From a virus: DNA of 40,650 nucleotides. Both the position numbers and the translations under genes were made by a program. Shown piece by piece: positions 33,047 to 40,643 of this stretch. Where the stretch lies: the IMG/VR virus record IMGVR_UViG_3300050821_005132, positions 1 through 40,650 of that record. The stretch is one strand, 5' to 3'. A model generated the notes under the pieces. The model made no database searches and was not told where the DNA came from. It saw nothing but the letters and a program-made list of their open reading frames with translations. Position 1 is the stretch's first letter; each line of letters begins with the position of its first letter.

Positions 33047-34489
33047 ATGAAAAAACTACTCTTTTTACTTCTGATGACATTATCCGGCATGGCCGGAACA
33101 GCTCAGATAAAAATTCCTATTTTGCCCATAGTTACTTCTGTGGCTCCAAATGATTACACGATAGAGCAGCAGCATTCGGGACTACCTGGTACCACGAAGA
33201 TTATCACATGGACCGATCTGATGAATTCCCTTCATTTATCCACGGCTTCCGGAATAAATCACTATCTACCTATTTTCATTTCCTCCGGAGGAATGGGAAA
33301 TTCTTTCATGTTTCAAGGATCAAATTTTGTTTCCATGACTGTTGGGAAATCTTTTTCCGAACCTGATAGTATTGGGACGTTTGAATTTTTGACTGGTACA
33401 CACGGAGGCTGGGGATTATATTCTCATGGAAAAGATGAGAGCCATCCATTTATATGGATAAAAAGATTAGAAGGAACAAAAGTGGGAAATGATTCTGTAA
33501 ATTTCTTTCTCTCCACCAGTAATGGTAATGAACTCCAAAGTGAAACGCAAAATATATTATCAGCCCCTTCTAATATTATTCCAACTGGAGATAGTTTAGT
33601 GGCCAGAGGGACTTTGCAATTTTCAAACGGAAACCCTAAGCCCGGAAAATTTTTAGCCGCTATAGATACGAAAGGAACCGCTGTATGGGATTCTGTAGCC
33701 TCTGGTAGTGGAATCGACACCTCCGCTCTTCATGGATATGGAGTAACAGGACAGGTTGCATATTATCAAACTTATAATACGATATCTAGCTCTCCAGATC
33801 TTTTTTGGGATAGGCCTAATCACCGGCTTGGAATATTAAACAATACCCCTGCAGTATCATTGGATGTAAATGGAATTGTTCATTCTGAAGATTCTTTACA
33901 AATAGGTGATTATGCTGCTATAAAAAGCACATCAACAATTCCTTTTCTTTTCGTCCCTCATTATTTCGGACAGCCTAATAGCCAAATATATTTTCAGATT
34001 CAGGACCGTCTGGGAGATGTCCGAATGAGAGTAAACGAAGGATCATGTTTGATAATGGGCCCTGGAAGTGGAAATGACTTTTATGGAAACCCGGCTAATC
34101 TTTATATTAATGGAGGGCAGTTTACTGTTTATGCCGAATATGCCCTACTTAATCAATCTGGCAATGTGGGTCTTTGGTCTAATTCAAATGATGGATCCAT
34201 TCAATTTGGATCATCCGTAGGAAGTCAGGGAGACGTAATTTTTTATACGGATAATCAAACTGAAAGGATGAGAATAAAGGGCATTGTTGGAAATATAGGA
34301 TTAGGAACTTCTACTCCAGATCCCTCTTCTATAGTTGACGAAGAAAGCACTACACAAGGCCATCTTATTCCCCGTATGACTACAATACAAAAACTTGCCA
34401 TTTCTTCTCCTGCAGAGGGATTAGAAGTGTATGATCTTACTCTGCATCAAAAATCATATTATAACGGTACAACCTGGGTAAACTATTAA
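33047..34489 (+). CDS. Tail fibre-like protein with signal peptide
   Basis: From the ATG at 33047 (the frame is open from 33032, which would overlap the previous gene) this is a 480-residue protein. It starts with a Sec signal peptide (MKKLLFLLLMTLSGMAGTAQ). The body is beta-rich with fibre-like segments: NTPAVSLDVNGIVHSEDSLQ, a YFQIQDRLGDVRMRV core, and the C-terminal block HLIPRMTTIQKLAISSPAEG, LEVYDLTLHQKSYYNG, which is common at the ends of Bacteroidota surface and fibre proteins. Likely a receptor-binding or surface protein; how it joins the virion with a signal peptide is unclear. Confidence 0.6.
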   Translation: MKKLLFLLLMTLSGMAGTAQIKIPILPIVTSVAPNDYTIEQQHSGLPGTTKIITWTDLMNSLHLSTASGINHYLPIFISSGGMGNSFMFQGSNFVSMTVGKSFSEPDSIGTFEFLTGTHGGWGLYSHGKDESHPFIWIKRLEGTKVGNDSVNFFLSTSNGNELQSETQNILSAPSNIIPTGDSLVARGTLQFSNGNPKPGKFLAAIDTKGTAVWDSVASGSGIDTSALHGYGVTGQVAYYQTYNTISSSPDLFWDRPNHRLGILNNTPAVSLDVNGIVHSEDSLQIGDYAAIKSTSTIPFLFVPHYFGQPNSQIYFQIQDRLGDVRMRVNEGSCLIMGPGSGNDFYGNPANLYINGGQFTVYAEYALLNQSGNVGLWSNSNDGSIQFGSSVGSQGDVIFYTDNQTERMRIKGIVGNIGLGTSTPDPSSIVDEESTTQGHLIPRMTTIQKLAISSPAEGLEVYDLTLHQKSYYNGTTWVNY

Positions 34490-34499
34490 ACCAAACCAC

Positions 34500-34898
34500 A
34501 TGAAAAAAATTCTCTTTTTATTCGCAATCCTCTTCAGTTTTTATCTTCCGGCACAAACAATAGCTCCTAAGCCCATCATCACCCAGGCTATGGGGATTGA
34601 TTCTGCTTCTAAGCTACAAAAACAGATCTCTATTTATAAAATCGTAATAGATGGAGAGATGCAGCGGATAGTTGTTATGTACAGGATTGAATTAACAGCA
34701 AATGGCATCATAGTGAATTCTTCTAAAAATCTCACCTATCACCGGTATGACAACCCAGGTAAGAAAGATGCAAATGGAAATATAATTATTGCTCCAGATA
34801 TGAGATGGGACACGCTACAGCAATCACAAATTGGTCAGGCTATCATTCAAATGTTAAAAGGTGATCTGGCCACCTATCCGAAAATAGATCAACCATAA
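34500..34898 (+). CDS. Signal-peptide protein, unknown
   Basis: A 132-residue protein with a clear signal peptide (MKKILFLFAILFSFYLPA, then QTIAPK) whose cleavage before Gln is typical of Bacteroidota. The mature part is mixed alpha/beta (LQKQISIYKIVIDGEMQRIV, GIIVNSSKNLTYHRYDNPG). No family recognised. It lies between the fibre-like gene and the lysis cassette, suggesting a periplasmic or surface role late in infection, perhaps as a partner of the fibre. Confidence 0.55.
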   Translation: MKKILFLFAILFSFYLPAQTIAPKPIITQAMGIDSASKLQKQISIYKIVIDGEMQRIVVMYRIELTANGIIVNSSKNLTYHRYDNPGKKDANGNIIIAPDMRWDTLQQSQIGQAIIQMLKGDLATYPKIDQP

Positions 34899-34908
34899 AA
34901 CCGGCACT

Positions 34909-35127
34909 ATGCTTCACTTCACTTTCAGCTTTTTACACAATCATCCCATCATTGCAAAATTGATGGGATCTTCCACTTTTATAACTATCATCAGTTTTTC
35001 AGACATTGAAAAAGGTGTACGGTTTTTTTTAGTTGTCGCTACTGGTAGTGTGACGCTAGGTTACACCGTTTGGAAATGGATAACTGAATATAGAGAAAAA
35101 CATCCCGTTAAAAAGAAAAGAAAATGA
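34909..35127 (+). CDS. Holin-like membrane protein
   Basis: A 72-residue protein with one strong membrane span (VRFFLVVATGSVTLGYTVWK, about residues 37-56), a weaker one before it, and a basic tail (REKHPVKKKRK). The tail and size fit a holin. It overlaps the DUF5675 gene by ATGA, matching a holin-lysis enzyme pair. The call rests on topology and context. Confidence 0.55.
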   Translation: MLHFTFSFLHNHPIIAKLMGSSTFITIISFSDIEKGVRFFLVVATGSVTLGYTVWKWITEYREKHPVKKKRK

Positions 35128-35633
35128 TCAATTTTCAAGCAAAAGTTCAGCGCTTCGCTCCAGGACATCCTTTGTATTCCGACGCTATTTTTATCGGACC
35201 GGATCCAGAAGATCCCACTGGGAATCCTGCCCGTAAATTTCAATCCACTTTCGGCCAGATTGTGGATATAAATGGAAATTTTATTTGTTACGATCTGGAA
35301 AGACGTGATAAACTTATTCCGGAAGGAACCTTCAATTTCACATTTACCAAATCAACGGTGAACAAATGTATTGTTCCGTTACTCATTGGAGTACCAGGTA
35401 GGCAGGCCATTGAGAATCACATAGCCGACACTCCAGCAGAGCTTTTGGGCTGTACCGCTCCAGGTACATTCATAAATAAAGCTGCCGGCATAGTATCTGC
35501 CTCTGAGCTGGCCTGGTGTAAACTCATTACTCTCATCATTGGCCAGCCATTTAAACGCTGGCAGGATGAGCTTTTAGTCCCTTACCTCGGACAGGTATGT
35601 GGATCCTTTACCTATGAAACCTTAAAAAACTAA
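35124..35633 (+). CDS. DUF5675-like protein (possible cell-wall enzyme)
   Basis: This 169-residue protein shows the DUF5675 pattern: FICYDLERRDKLIPEGTFNF, VPGRQAIENHIADTPAELLG and C-TAPGTF, where His and Cys lie in the places seen in that family. DUF5675 proteins are common in phage lysis regions and have been suggested to act on the cell wall, though activity is not established to my knowledge. No other endolysin is visible in the window, so this is the best candidate. Confidence 0.6.
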   Translation: MINFQAKVQRFAPGHPLYSDAIFIGPDPEDPTGNPARKFQSTFGQIVDINGNFICYDLERRDKLIPEGTFNFTFTKSTVNKCIVPLLIGVPGRQAIENHIADTPAELLGCTAPGTFINKAAGIVSASELAWCKLITLIIGQPFKRWQDELLVPYLGQVCGSFTYETLKN

Positions 35634-35636
35634 CCA

Positions 35637-35972
35637 ATGAAATCTATTAAACATTCTATTTTCACAAACTGGAGGACCTCTTTGATGGGATTTGGTACTG
35701 CACTTATATTGAAAGTGTGGCCAATGATCGAAGCCGGACAGGTAGATCCAAAAGGTTTGGCAATTGCTGCCTTTATTACGCTGTGGGGATTCGTGTCAAA
35801 AGATGCAATGGTCTCCGGACTACCCTCTGCAGATAAAGTGCTTTCTATAGGCAAGCGCCTGGTAAATGCCTGGAAAGCGCTCAGTGGAAAAAATCTCACT
35901 GAGATAGTTCCTACAGCTGAAGCTATCCTGACAGCAATCGAAACACAAAACGCGGAGGACAAGAAATCATGA
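35637..35972 (+). CDS. Second holin-like / lysis-associated membrane protein
   Basis: A 111-residue protein with two hydrophobic stretches near the N-terminus (WRTSLMGFGTALILKVWPMI, GLAIAAFITLWGFVSK) and an amphipathic, charged C-terminal half. This resembles small membrane proteins found next to lysis genes in Bacteroidota phages. Could be a second holin, an antiholin or a spanin-like factor. Its stop overlaps the patatin start by ATGA. Confidence 0.5.
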   Translation: MKSIKHSIFTNWRTSLMGFGTALILKVWPMIEAGQVDPKGLAIAAFITLWGFVSKDAMVSGLPSADKVLSIGKRLVNAWKALSGKNLTEIVPTAEAILTAIETQNAEDKKS

Positions 35973-36829
35973 TGAGAGATATCAGAAATTTATCCTTTGA
36001 AGGTGGTGGTGTAAAAGGGATGGCTTATGCCGGTTTCATTTTCGGCCTCGAGGAGGCAGCTATTATGAAAAATATCCTTCAGGTAGCCGGTACTTCAGCC
36101 GGTGCCATTACTGCTGCCCTGGTATCTCTTCGATATACTGCAGGAGAAATACATGATATCATGATGAAGACGGATTTCAGCACCTTTGAAGATTCAGAAA
36201 ATCCTTTTCGCATTGCCACTCAATATGGAATTTATCAGGGAGATGTGTTTCTATCCTGGATGAAGGAACGAATCAAAGGAATGATCAGCACTCCAGATGC
36301 TACTTTTGCAGAGTTTGAAAAAGCAGGATGTATAGATCTCCACATATTTGCTTATGATGTAACAGATGAAAGACTGATACGATTTTGTGCAAAAACTACT
36401 CCGCAGGTTATAGTAGCTGAAGCCGTGAGAGCTTCCATGTCGATTCCTTTCTTCTTCAAAGGTTTTCAATTCTCTACCGGCCATCCCAATGATCATATCC
36501 ACGTGGATGGTGGAACTGTTTATAATTATCCGGTGGATGCTTTTGATACAGATGGTCCTAATCCACAAACATTGGGAGCTTTCCTGAGAGGTGTCCCTTC
36601 TCCTGCAGGGGTTAGGTATAATGAACTGATAAAATTCACCAGGAGCATATTTAATGGCATCCTGGATAGCCAGAATATAAATCTATATACCAATAAGGAA
36701 CAGCTGGCCCGGACGGTCCAGATCCCCTCCCTGGGAATATCTGCCACTGACTTTAGCCTCACCGGTGATCAGAAGCAAGCGCTTTATGATTCTGGTCTGG
36801 CTTCTATCCGGTCCTTCCTATTGGCATAA
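35969..36829 (+). CDS. Patatin-like phospholipase
   Basis: This 286-residue protein is a patatin-family lipid acyl hydrolase. The oxyanion loop is GGGVKG (residues 12-17), the nucleophile Ser43 lies in GTSAG (41-45), and the catalytic Asp is D180 in HVDGGTVYNYP. All dyad motifs are intact. It is the last gene of the lysis cassette, coupled by ATGA to the membrane protein before it, and a terminator follows. Probable role: cutting phospholipids at lysis, perhaps of the outer membrane; effects on a new host or on superinfection are alternatives. Confidence 0.88.
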   Translation: MMRDIRNLSFEGGGVKGMAYAGFIFGLEEAAIMKNILQVAGTSAGAITAALVSLRYTAGEIHDIMMKTDFSTFEDSENPFRIATQYGIYQGDVFLSWMKERIKGMISTPDATFAEFEKAGCIDLHIFAYDVTDERLIRFCAKTTPQVIVAEAVRASMSIPFFFKGFQFSTGHPNDHIHVDGGTVYNYPVDAFDTDGPNPQTLGAFLRGVPSPAGVRYNELIKFTRSIFNGILDSQNINLYTNKEQLARTVQIPSLGISATDFSLTGDQKQALYDSGLASIRSFLLA

Positions 36830-36856
36830 TAATAATCCTTCCTTTTATATTTCTTA

Positions 36857-36887
36857 AACCCTGGCATGTGGTGCTGGGGTTTTTTTT
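36857..36887 (+). terminator. Strong intrinsic terminator of the late operon
   Basis: A 10-bp stem between 36857-36866 (AACCCTGGCA) and 36872-36881 (TGCTGGGGTT), with two wobble pairs and a five-base loop, followed by Ts to 36887. It lies 27 bases after the patatin stop and separates late from early genes. Confidence 0.85.
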
Positions 36888-36924
36888 GTTTCTGATAATC
36901 AAATCATTATGATTTATTGCAATT

Positions 36925-36936
36925 GTTTTGCAAAAC
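36925..36936. promoter_or_regulatory. 12-bp perfect palindrome, candidate operator
   Basis: GTTTTGCAAAAC is a perfect palindrome in the short gap before the early block at 36965. A TTG at 36928-36930 and TTCCTTTG at 36953-36960 could be a weak promoter whose -33 region overlaps the palindrome. The HTH protein at 4120 is a possible binder. Confidence 0.3.
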
Positions 36937-36964
36937 CTATGCTTTTTTTTCTTTCCTTTGATCC

Positions 36965-37210
36965 ATGCAAAAACAAACCGTAAAACTCTCCCACCTGGAG
37001 AAACAAGAACTGAAGCTCCGTGTCATGCAGGCACGTGTCAGGATCTTCAAAGCCATTCGTCCTTCCACTCAATACATGCCTTTTTTCATTGAGCATTTTG
37101 GTCCAGACGTGGATCAGGTACTTATAGCGCAAGTAATGAATGATAGGAGAATTGATCAGGACTGTACCATTCTGATTGAATCCTTAGCCACTAAACTGGA
37201 AAAGCCATGA
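36965..37210 (+). CDS. Small helical protein, first gene of the early block
   Basis: An 81-residue helical protein (LSHLEKQELKLRVMQARVR, FFIEHFGPDVDQVLIAQVMN, TILIESLATKL). No family recognised. First gene after the late terminator; its stop overlaps the next tiny gene by ATGA. Possibly an early regulator or host-interaction protein. Confidence 0.5.
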   Translation: MQKQTVKLSHLEKQELKLRVMQARVRIFKAIRPSTQYMPFFIEHFGPDVDQVLIAQVMNDRRIDQDCTILIESLATKLEKP

Positions 37211-37350
37211 AAAAGTACTATGTCATTGTAAATAATACCAGTGCTCCGGTAGCATTCGCATATTCTCACATTCAGGCTATGCGATCCATCCGGCTTCTGA
37301 AAATTATAGACAAAGCCATGGGGAAAAATTGTAATTATTCAATAATTTAA
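37207..37350 (+). CDS. Tiny protein, unknown
   Basis: A 47-residue ORF overlapping the previous stop by ATGA (YYVIVNNTSAPVAFAYSHI, then SIRLLKIIDKAMG). Mixed strand and helix, no family recognised. The overlap is the chief support. Confidence 0.45.
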   Translation: MKKYYVIVNNTSAPVAFAYSHIQAMRSIRLLKIIDKAMGKNCNYSII

Positions 37351-37364
37351 AACCATCATCATCC

Positions 37365-37631
37365 ATGTGTAAAGAAAACGATGTAGAAGCACCTCTCACA
37401 GTGCTGGAATATTCTCTCAATATGGTTACTCAGGCCATAGAGAAAAACCGGGCTTATCTTCCCGCTAATACTAATACAACTCATGAGCTTACTGGATTGC
37501 CAAAGCAACAAGTGATTGAATATGCAGTGAAAAATACACTGATAATTCATTCTAAAGCCGGGAAAAAATGGTGTCGTTTTCTATACGGTCCGGATAGCCG
37601 GTTCACAATCATATTAACTTCCGTTTACTAA
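37365..37631 (+). CDS. Small protein, unknown
   Basis: An 88-residue protein with a helical N-terminal half (VLEYSLNMVTQAIEKNRAYL) and a beta-like end (CRFLYGPDSRFTIILTSVY). TAATG overlap with the next gene (one base). No family recognised. Confidence 0.45.
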   Translation: MCKENDVEAPLTVLEYSLNMVTQAIEKNRAYLPANTNTTHELTGLPKQQVIEYAVKNTLIIHSKAGKKWCRFLYGPDSRFTIILTSVY

Positions 37632-37864
37632 TGAAGAAGCACAACAATAAGCTCATGCACTCAATTTCTCTTCATTGTGATGAACATACTAGCTTAAAAT
37701 CAGATCTGGAATATTTCTGGAGAAAAAAGATGGATGAGGCTCAATGTATCATGAATGCGCTCCATGAATTGGAACACGGAAAACTAAAAAGTATTGCCGG
37801 TACATCTCATGAGGCCTATGTGAAAGCTTTTACTTGTCAAGTCACTACTAACAAAATCAAATAA
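37631..37864 (+). CDS. Small His-rich protein, unknown
   Basis: A 77-residue protein rich in His and charged residues (LMHSISLHCDEHTSLKSDLE, KMDEAQCIMNALHELEHGK), probably helical. Coupled by a one-base overlap to the previous gene and 8 bases before the nucleotidyltransferase-like gene. No family recognised. Confidence 0.45.
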   Translation: MKKHNNKLMHSISLHCDEHTSLKSDLEYFWRKKMDEAQCIMNALHELEHGKLKSIAGTSHEAYVKAFTCQVTTNKIK

Positions 37865-37872
37865 TCAAAATC

Positions 37873-38805
37873 ATGCAAATCAAAACCATCAAAAAAGTAC
37901 TGCACACTAAGCTCATTGAATGGCTGAAAACCATTAGCATAGTGAAGCTCCGTGAAGACATTAAAAACAATCTTTTAGTCAGCGGAGGATCCATCACCTC
38001 CATGCTCCTGGGAGAGAAAGTGAATGATGTGGATATATACATCAAAGACAGAGATGTATTAATGGAGCTGGTAAAATACTACACCGGAGGATCTGACAGA
38101 ATTGTCATCATGGATGGTCATAATAAAGACAGATTCATGAATGATGAAATCCTCAAAGGGGATAATTACTATTCGATTGCCTGCAGAAATCTCAAAGATG
38201 ATCAGATCCGACTTTATATCAAAGGAGGCAGAGGGGGACTGAATGTAAATGAAGAAGCAGCTAAGGATGCAAAAAACTATATCCCCCTTTTCTTTTCTCC
38301 CAATGCAATCAGTCTCACTGATCAGATCCAGATTGTCATCAGGTTTCACGGTGATGATAAAGCAATACACAGCACCTTTGACTTCATTCATGCCACTAAT
38401 TACTTCACCTTCAAAGATGGCCTGGTGACAAACAAAGAGGCCTTGGAATCCATCATCACAAAGCAATTGAGATATCAGGGATCCTTCTATCCAGTTACTT
38501 CCATCATCCGGGCAAAAAAATTCCTTAAAAGAGGATGGAATATATCTGCAGGAGAATTAATGAAAATCATGTTTCAGATCTCCATGCTGAATCTGTCTAA
38601 TCCTGACACCTTAGATGAGCAGCTCATTGGTGTGGATGTAGCCTATTTTGAGCAGCTCATTGCCATACTCAGAAATATACAGGAGAAGGATCCAAACTAT
38701 GAACTGACTGCAGAGAAATTCAATGGCCTCATTGATATTGTTTTCAACAATTCAGATGATGAGGATATTGATCTTTCCAGGGATGATGATAATTTGCCTT
38801 TCTGA
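37873..38805 (+). CDS. Nucleotidyltransferase-fold protein
   Basis: This 310-residue protein has the pol-beta-type nucleotidyltransferase signature: LLVSGGSITSMLLGEKVNDV, i.e. GGS at residues 38-40 followed by the two acids D52 and D54 in NDVDIYI. A third acid could lie in the following strands. The central part (FDFIHATNYFTFKDG) and a helical C-terminal half resemble phage proteins of this class whose substrate is unknown. It could transfer nucleotides to RNA or protein, perhaps tRNA-like. The C-terminus is acidic (DDEDIDLSRDDDNLPF). It overlaps the next gene by one base. Confidence 0.65.
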   Translation: MQIKTIKKVLHTKLIEWLKTISIVKLREDIKNNLLVSGGSITSMLLGEKVNDVDIYIKDRDVLMELVKYYTGGSDRIVIMDGHNKDRFMNDEILKGDNYYSIACRNLKDDQIRLYIKGGRGGLNVNEEAAKDAKNYIPLFFSPNAISLTDQIQIVIRFHGDDKAIHSTFDFIHATNYFTFKDGLVTNKEALESIITKQLRYQGSFYPVTSIIRAKKFLKRGWNISAGELMKIMFQISMLNLSNPDTLDEQLIGVDVAYFEQLIAILRNIQEKDPNYELTAEKFNGLIDIVFNNSDDEDIDLSRDDDNLPF

Positions 38806-39092
38806 TGAGCTACTGCTTACATTGTGGGAAAGAGTTTGAGTACAATGAAACTACAGAGACAGAACGGGGACCAGCATGTACTACATGCCTCCGGATCCTG
38901 GAAGATGGTAATGAAGATGAGGTATTGTGCTGCTGCTGCTTTCATTTCTTTGGATGGGATGATACAGTCTTTAATCCTTCACAGGGACATAAGTGCTTCC
39001 CCTGCTATGAGAAGCCATACATTGAGGACCAAAAACAAAACGAAGATGTTAGCACCTACAAAGATTATCCAATCCTTCACCGACACTATTAG
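38805..39092 (+). CDS. Multi-CxxC zinc protein
   Basis: A 95-residue protein with four Cys clusters: CLHC (4-7), CTTC (25-28), a CCCC run (42-45) and CFPC. The arrangement fits two zinc ribbons or one treble-clef-like unit. The first 20 residues (SYCLHCGKEFEYNETTETER) are typical zinc-ribbon. It overlaps the stop of the nucleotidyltransferase-like gene (TGATG) and its end overlaps the next gene by 47 bases. Confidence 0.6.
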   Translation: MSYCLHCGKEFEYNETTETERGPACTTCLRILEDGNEDEVLCCCCFHFFGWDDTVFNPSQGHKCFPCYEKPYIEDQKQNEDVSTYKDYPILHRHY

Positions 39093-39291
39093 CTTCAAGC
39101 GCCTCCGGTATACAGTGAAGGGTAAATATCATCAGGAGACATCAGAAATTGAAATTGAAGCTATTCGACTTCACCGAATGGGTAAAGGATGTGATTTTCT
39201 ATATGACGTTACACCTTTGGCTCTTCAATATCTTACTGGAGCTGGCTTGATGAATTCATTCAAATTAGAATTAAAAAAGAAGCTTAAATGA
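39046..39291 (+). CDS. Small basic protein, unknown
   Basis: An 81-residue protein from the ATG at 39046. The frame is open from 38824, but upstream it is a shadow of the zinc gene, whose Cys pattern is clearly the real one. The protein has beta-rich and helical segments (SFKRLRYTVKGKYHQETSEI, CDFLYDVTPLALQYLTG) and a Lys-rich tail. No family recognised. Confidence 0.45.
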   Translation: MLAPTKIIQSFTDTISFKRLRYTVKGKYHQETSEIEIEAIRLHRMGKGCDFLYDVTPLALQYLTGAGLMNSFKLELKKKLK

Positions 39292-39536
39292 TAAGAACTA
39301 AAGAATTATTCCAGGCTCAAAGAGAGTGGGAAGAAAATCAAATCAATAATCATCCGACATGGAAACAAAAACAAGCAAAGTCACCGGAATTACCTACAAA
39401 AAAGAATGGTCTGGAAGAAACGGACCCATGCACGACTTCTATATTGATTTCGAGAATGGGGACAAAGGAGTATTCACCTGCAAAGACAAAAATCAAAACA
39501 AATTCCAAGAAGGCAAAGAAGAAAAATATACCATAA
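39288..39536 (+). CDS. Doubtful small ORF overlapping the ssDNA-binding-like gene
   Basis: An 82-residue ORF beginning with an ATGA overlap to the previous gene. Only the first 24 residues (LFQAQREWEENQINNHP) lie outside the next gene; the rest is a Lys/Thr-rich reading of that gene in another frame and looks unstructured. It may be a short leader ORF coupling translation into 39359, or an artefact. Confidence 0.25.
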   Translation: MIRTKELFQAQREWEENQINNHPTWKQKQAKSPELPTKKNGLEETDPCTTSILISRMGTKEYSPAKTKIKTNSKKAKKKNIP

Positions 39537-39799
39537 AACAGGATGGAATATATACTAAAATTGATAAGCCTAACGAAGGAGGAAGAGGAGGATATCAACT
39601 GGATCCTAAAACAGAGAAGATGAAGAATATGATGATCATGAGACAATGTGCCCTTAAAGCAGCAAATGAATGGGCTGTAGGTAAGAATACAGGTTTGGAG
39701 GAATCAAAGAAATTATCTTCTAAACAAACTACTGAATTGGCTACAGTATATTATGATTGGCTTATGGCCCCATTCAAAGAAGAACTAGAAAAAATTTAA
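39359..39799 (+). CDS. OB-fold, ssDNA-binding-like protein
   Basis: This 146-residue protein has an OB-like N-terminal half: KVTGITYKKEWSGRNGPMHD, FYIDFENGDKGVFTCKDK, then EEKYTIKQDGIYTKIDKP. This resembles small phage ssDNA-binding proteins of the T7 gp2.5-unlike, Bacteroidota type. The C-terminal half is helical (MIMRQCALKAANEWAVG, TELATVYYDWLMAPFKEEL). It would serve the DnaB helicase and the RecF-like and NinG-like proteins. Nucleic-acid binding is inferred from fold pattern and context. Confidence 0.55.
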   Translation: METKTSKVTGITYKKEWSGRNGPMHDFYIDFENGDKGVFTCKDKNQNKFQEGKEEKYTIKQDGIYTKIDKPNEGGRGGYQLDPKTEKMKNMMIMRQCALKAANEWAVGKNTGLEESKKLSSKQTTELATVYYDWLMAPFKEELEKI

Positions 39800-39818
39800 C
39801 CAATAAAAACAAATACCA

Positions 39819-40643
39819 ATGACCAAACCAAAATTTTCAGCCTTTCATGGCAAACAGGAAATCAAAGACAAGTATATTGCCCGTATGAAGGCCCACATGA
39901 TAGCTGATGAGCTAGTGCAGGGTACTGGCTTTGATAAATCAGAAAACAAAGGATGTGCAGTAGGGTGTACCCTTGACAACTATTCTCACTTCGATTATGA
40001 AAAGGAGTTAGGTATTCCTTTCACCATTGCAATTTTAGAAGACAACATTTTTGAATCACTTAAAGTTGAAAAGGCGCTTTCTTTTCCGCTCGAATTTCTG
40101 CAGTCTGTAAATGTTGGTTGTGATCTTTCTTTAGTTTATAATAAATTAGAAATGTGGAGTTTGATTGATGAAACACATGGATTAATTACCAGGTTGAAAA
40201 CCGATAAAGAGAAGAAAATCTGTTCTGATTTGGCAGCGCTTCATCTTAGAGTGATTGAAGAAAAAGAAGTGGGTGAGGGTGAATGGAAAAAATTATATAA
40301 CCTGGCAGACCTGGCAGACCGGGCAGACCTGGCAGACCGGGCATACCTGGCATACCGGGCATACCTGGCATACCGGGCAGACCGGGCAGACCTGGCAGAC
40401 CGGGCATACCTGGCATACCGGGCATACCGGGCAGACCTGGCAGACCGGGCAGACCGGGCAGACCGGGCATACCGGGCAGACCGGGCAGACCGGGCAGACC
40501 GGGCAGACCTGGCAGACCGGGCATACCGGGCATACCGGGCATACCTGGCATACCGGGCAGACCGGGCAGACCGGGCAGACCGGGCAGACCGGGCAGACCC
40601 AATGCGTGAAAAATTTATTCAGTTAATAAAAGAAACACACTAA
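39819..40643 (+). CDS. Phage protein with 33-unit tripeptide repeat
   Basis: The first 162 residues form a conserved-looking domain ([40 protein letters not shown], then [20 protein letters not shown]) that I recognise from other phages, where it also carries an Ala-rich repetitive tail. Here the tail is 33 in-frame copies of Ala-(Asp/Tyr)-(Arg/Leu), ending in ADP and a short [13 protein letters not shown] helix. Copy-number changes of the 9-bp unit would keep the frame, so the tail can vary in length without loss of the protein. Function unknown. Confidence 0.7.
   Translation: MTKPKFSAFHGKQEIKDKYIARMKAHMIADELVQGTGFDKSENKGCAVGCTLDNYSHFDYEKELGIPFTIAILEDNIFESLKVEKALSFPLEFLQSVNVGCDLSLVYNKLEMWSLIDETHGLITRLKTDKEKKICSDLAALHLRVIEEKEVGEGEWKKLYNLADLADRADLADRAYLAYRAYLAYRADRADLADRAYLAYRAYRADLADRADRADRAYRADRADRADRADLADRAYRAYRAYLAYRADRADRADRADRADPMREKFIQLIKETH
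40305..40601 (+). repeat. 33-copy 9-bp tandem repeat with two G/T sites
   Basis: The unit is GCA-kAC-CkG, where k is G or T, so each unit encodes Ala-(Asp or Tyr)-(Arg or Leu). The last unit is GCAGACCCA. I count nine Leu units. Each is followed by an Arg unit with the same Asp/Tyr choice, showing an 18-bp higher-order unit. No other base varies in the first 32 units. On the minus strand the same array reads Gly-(Leu/Met)-Pro. Confidence 0.9.

Noticed and set aside
38824-39045. N-terminal part of the 155-codon frame overlapping the zinc gene
   Set aside because: The competing frame has four Cys pairs in zinc-ribbon spacing and a coupled start; the other frame is low in structure until the ATG at 39046.
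40305-40601. CRISPR array
   Set aside because: Units are contiguous 9-bp copies without spacers and lie within an open reading frame.
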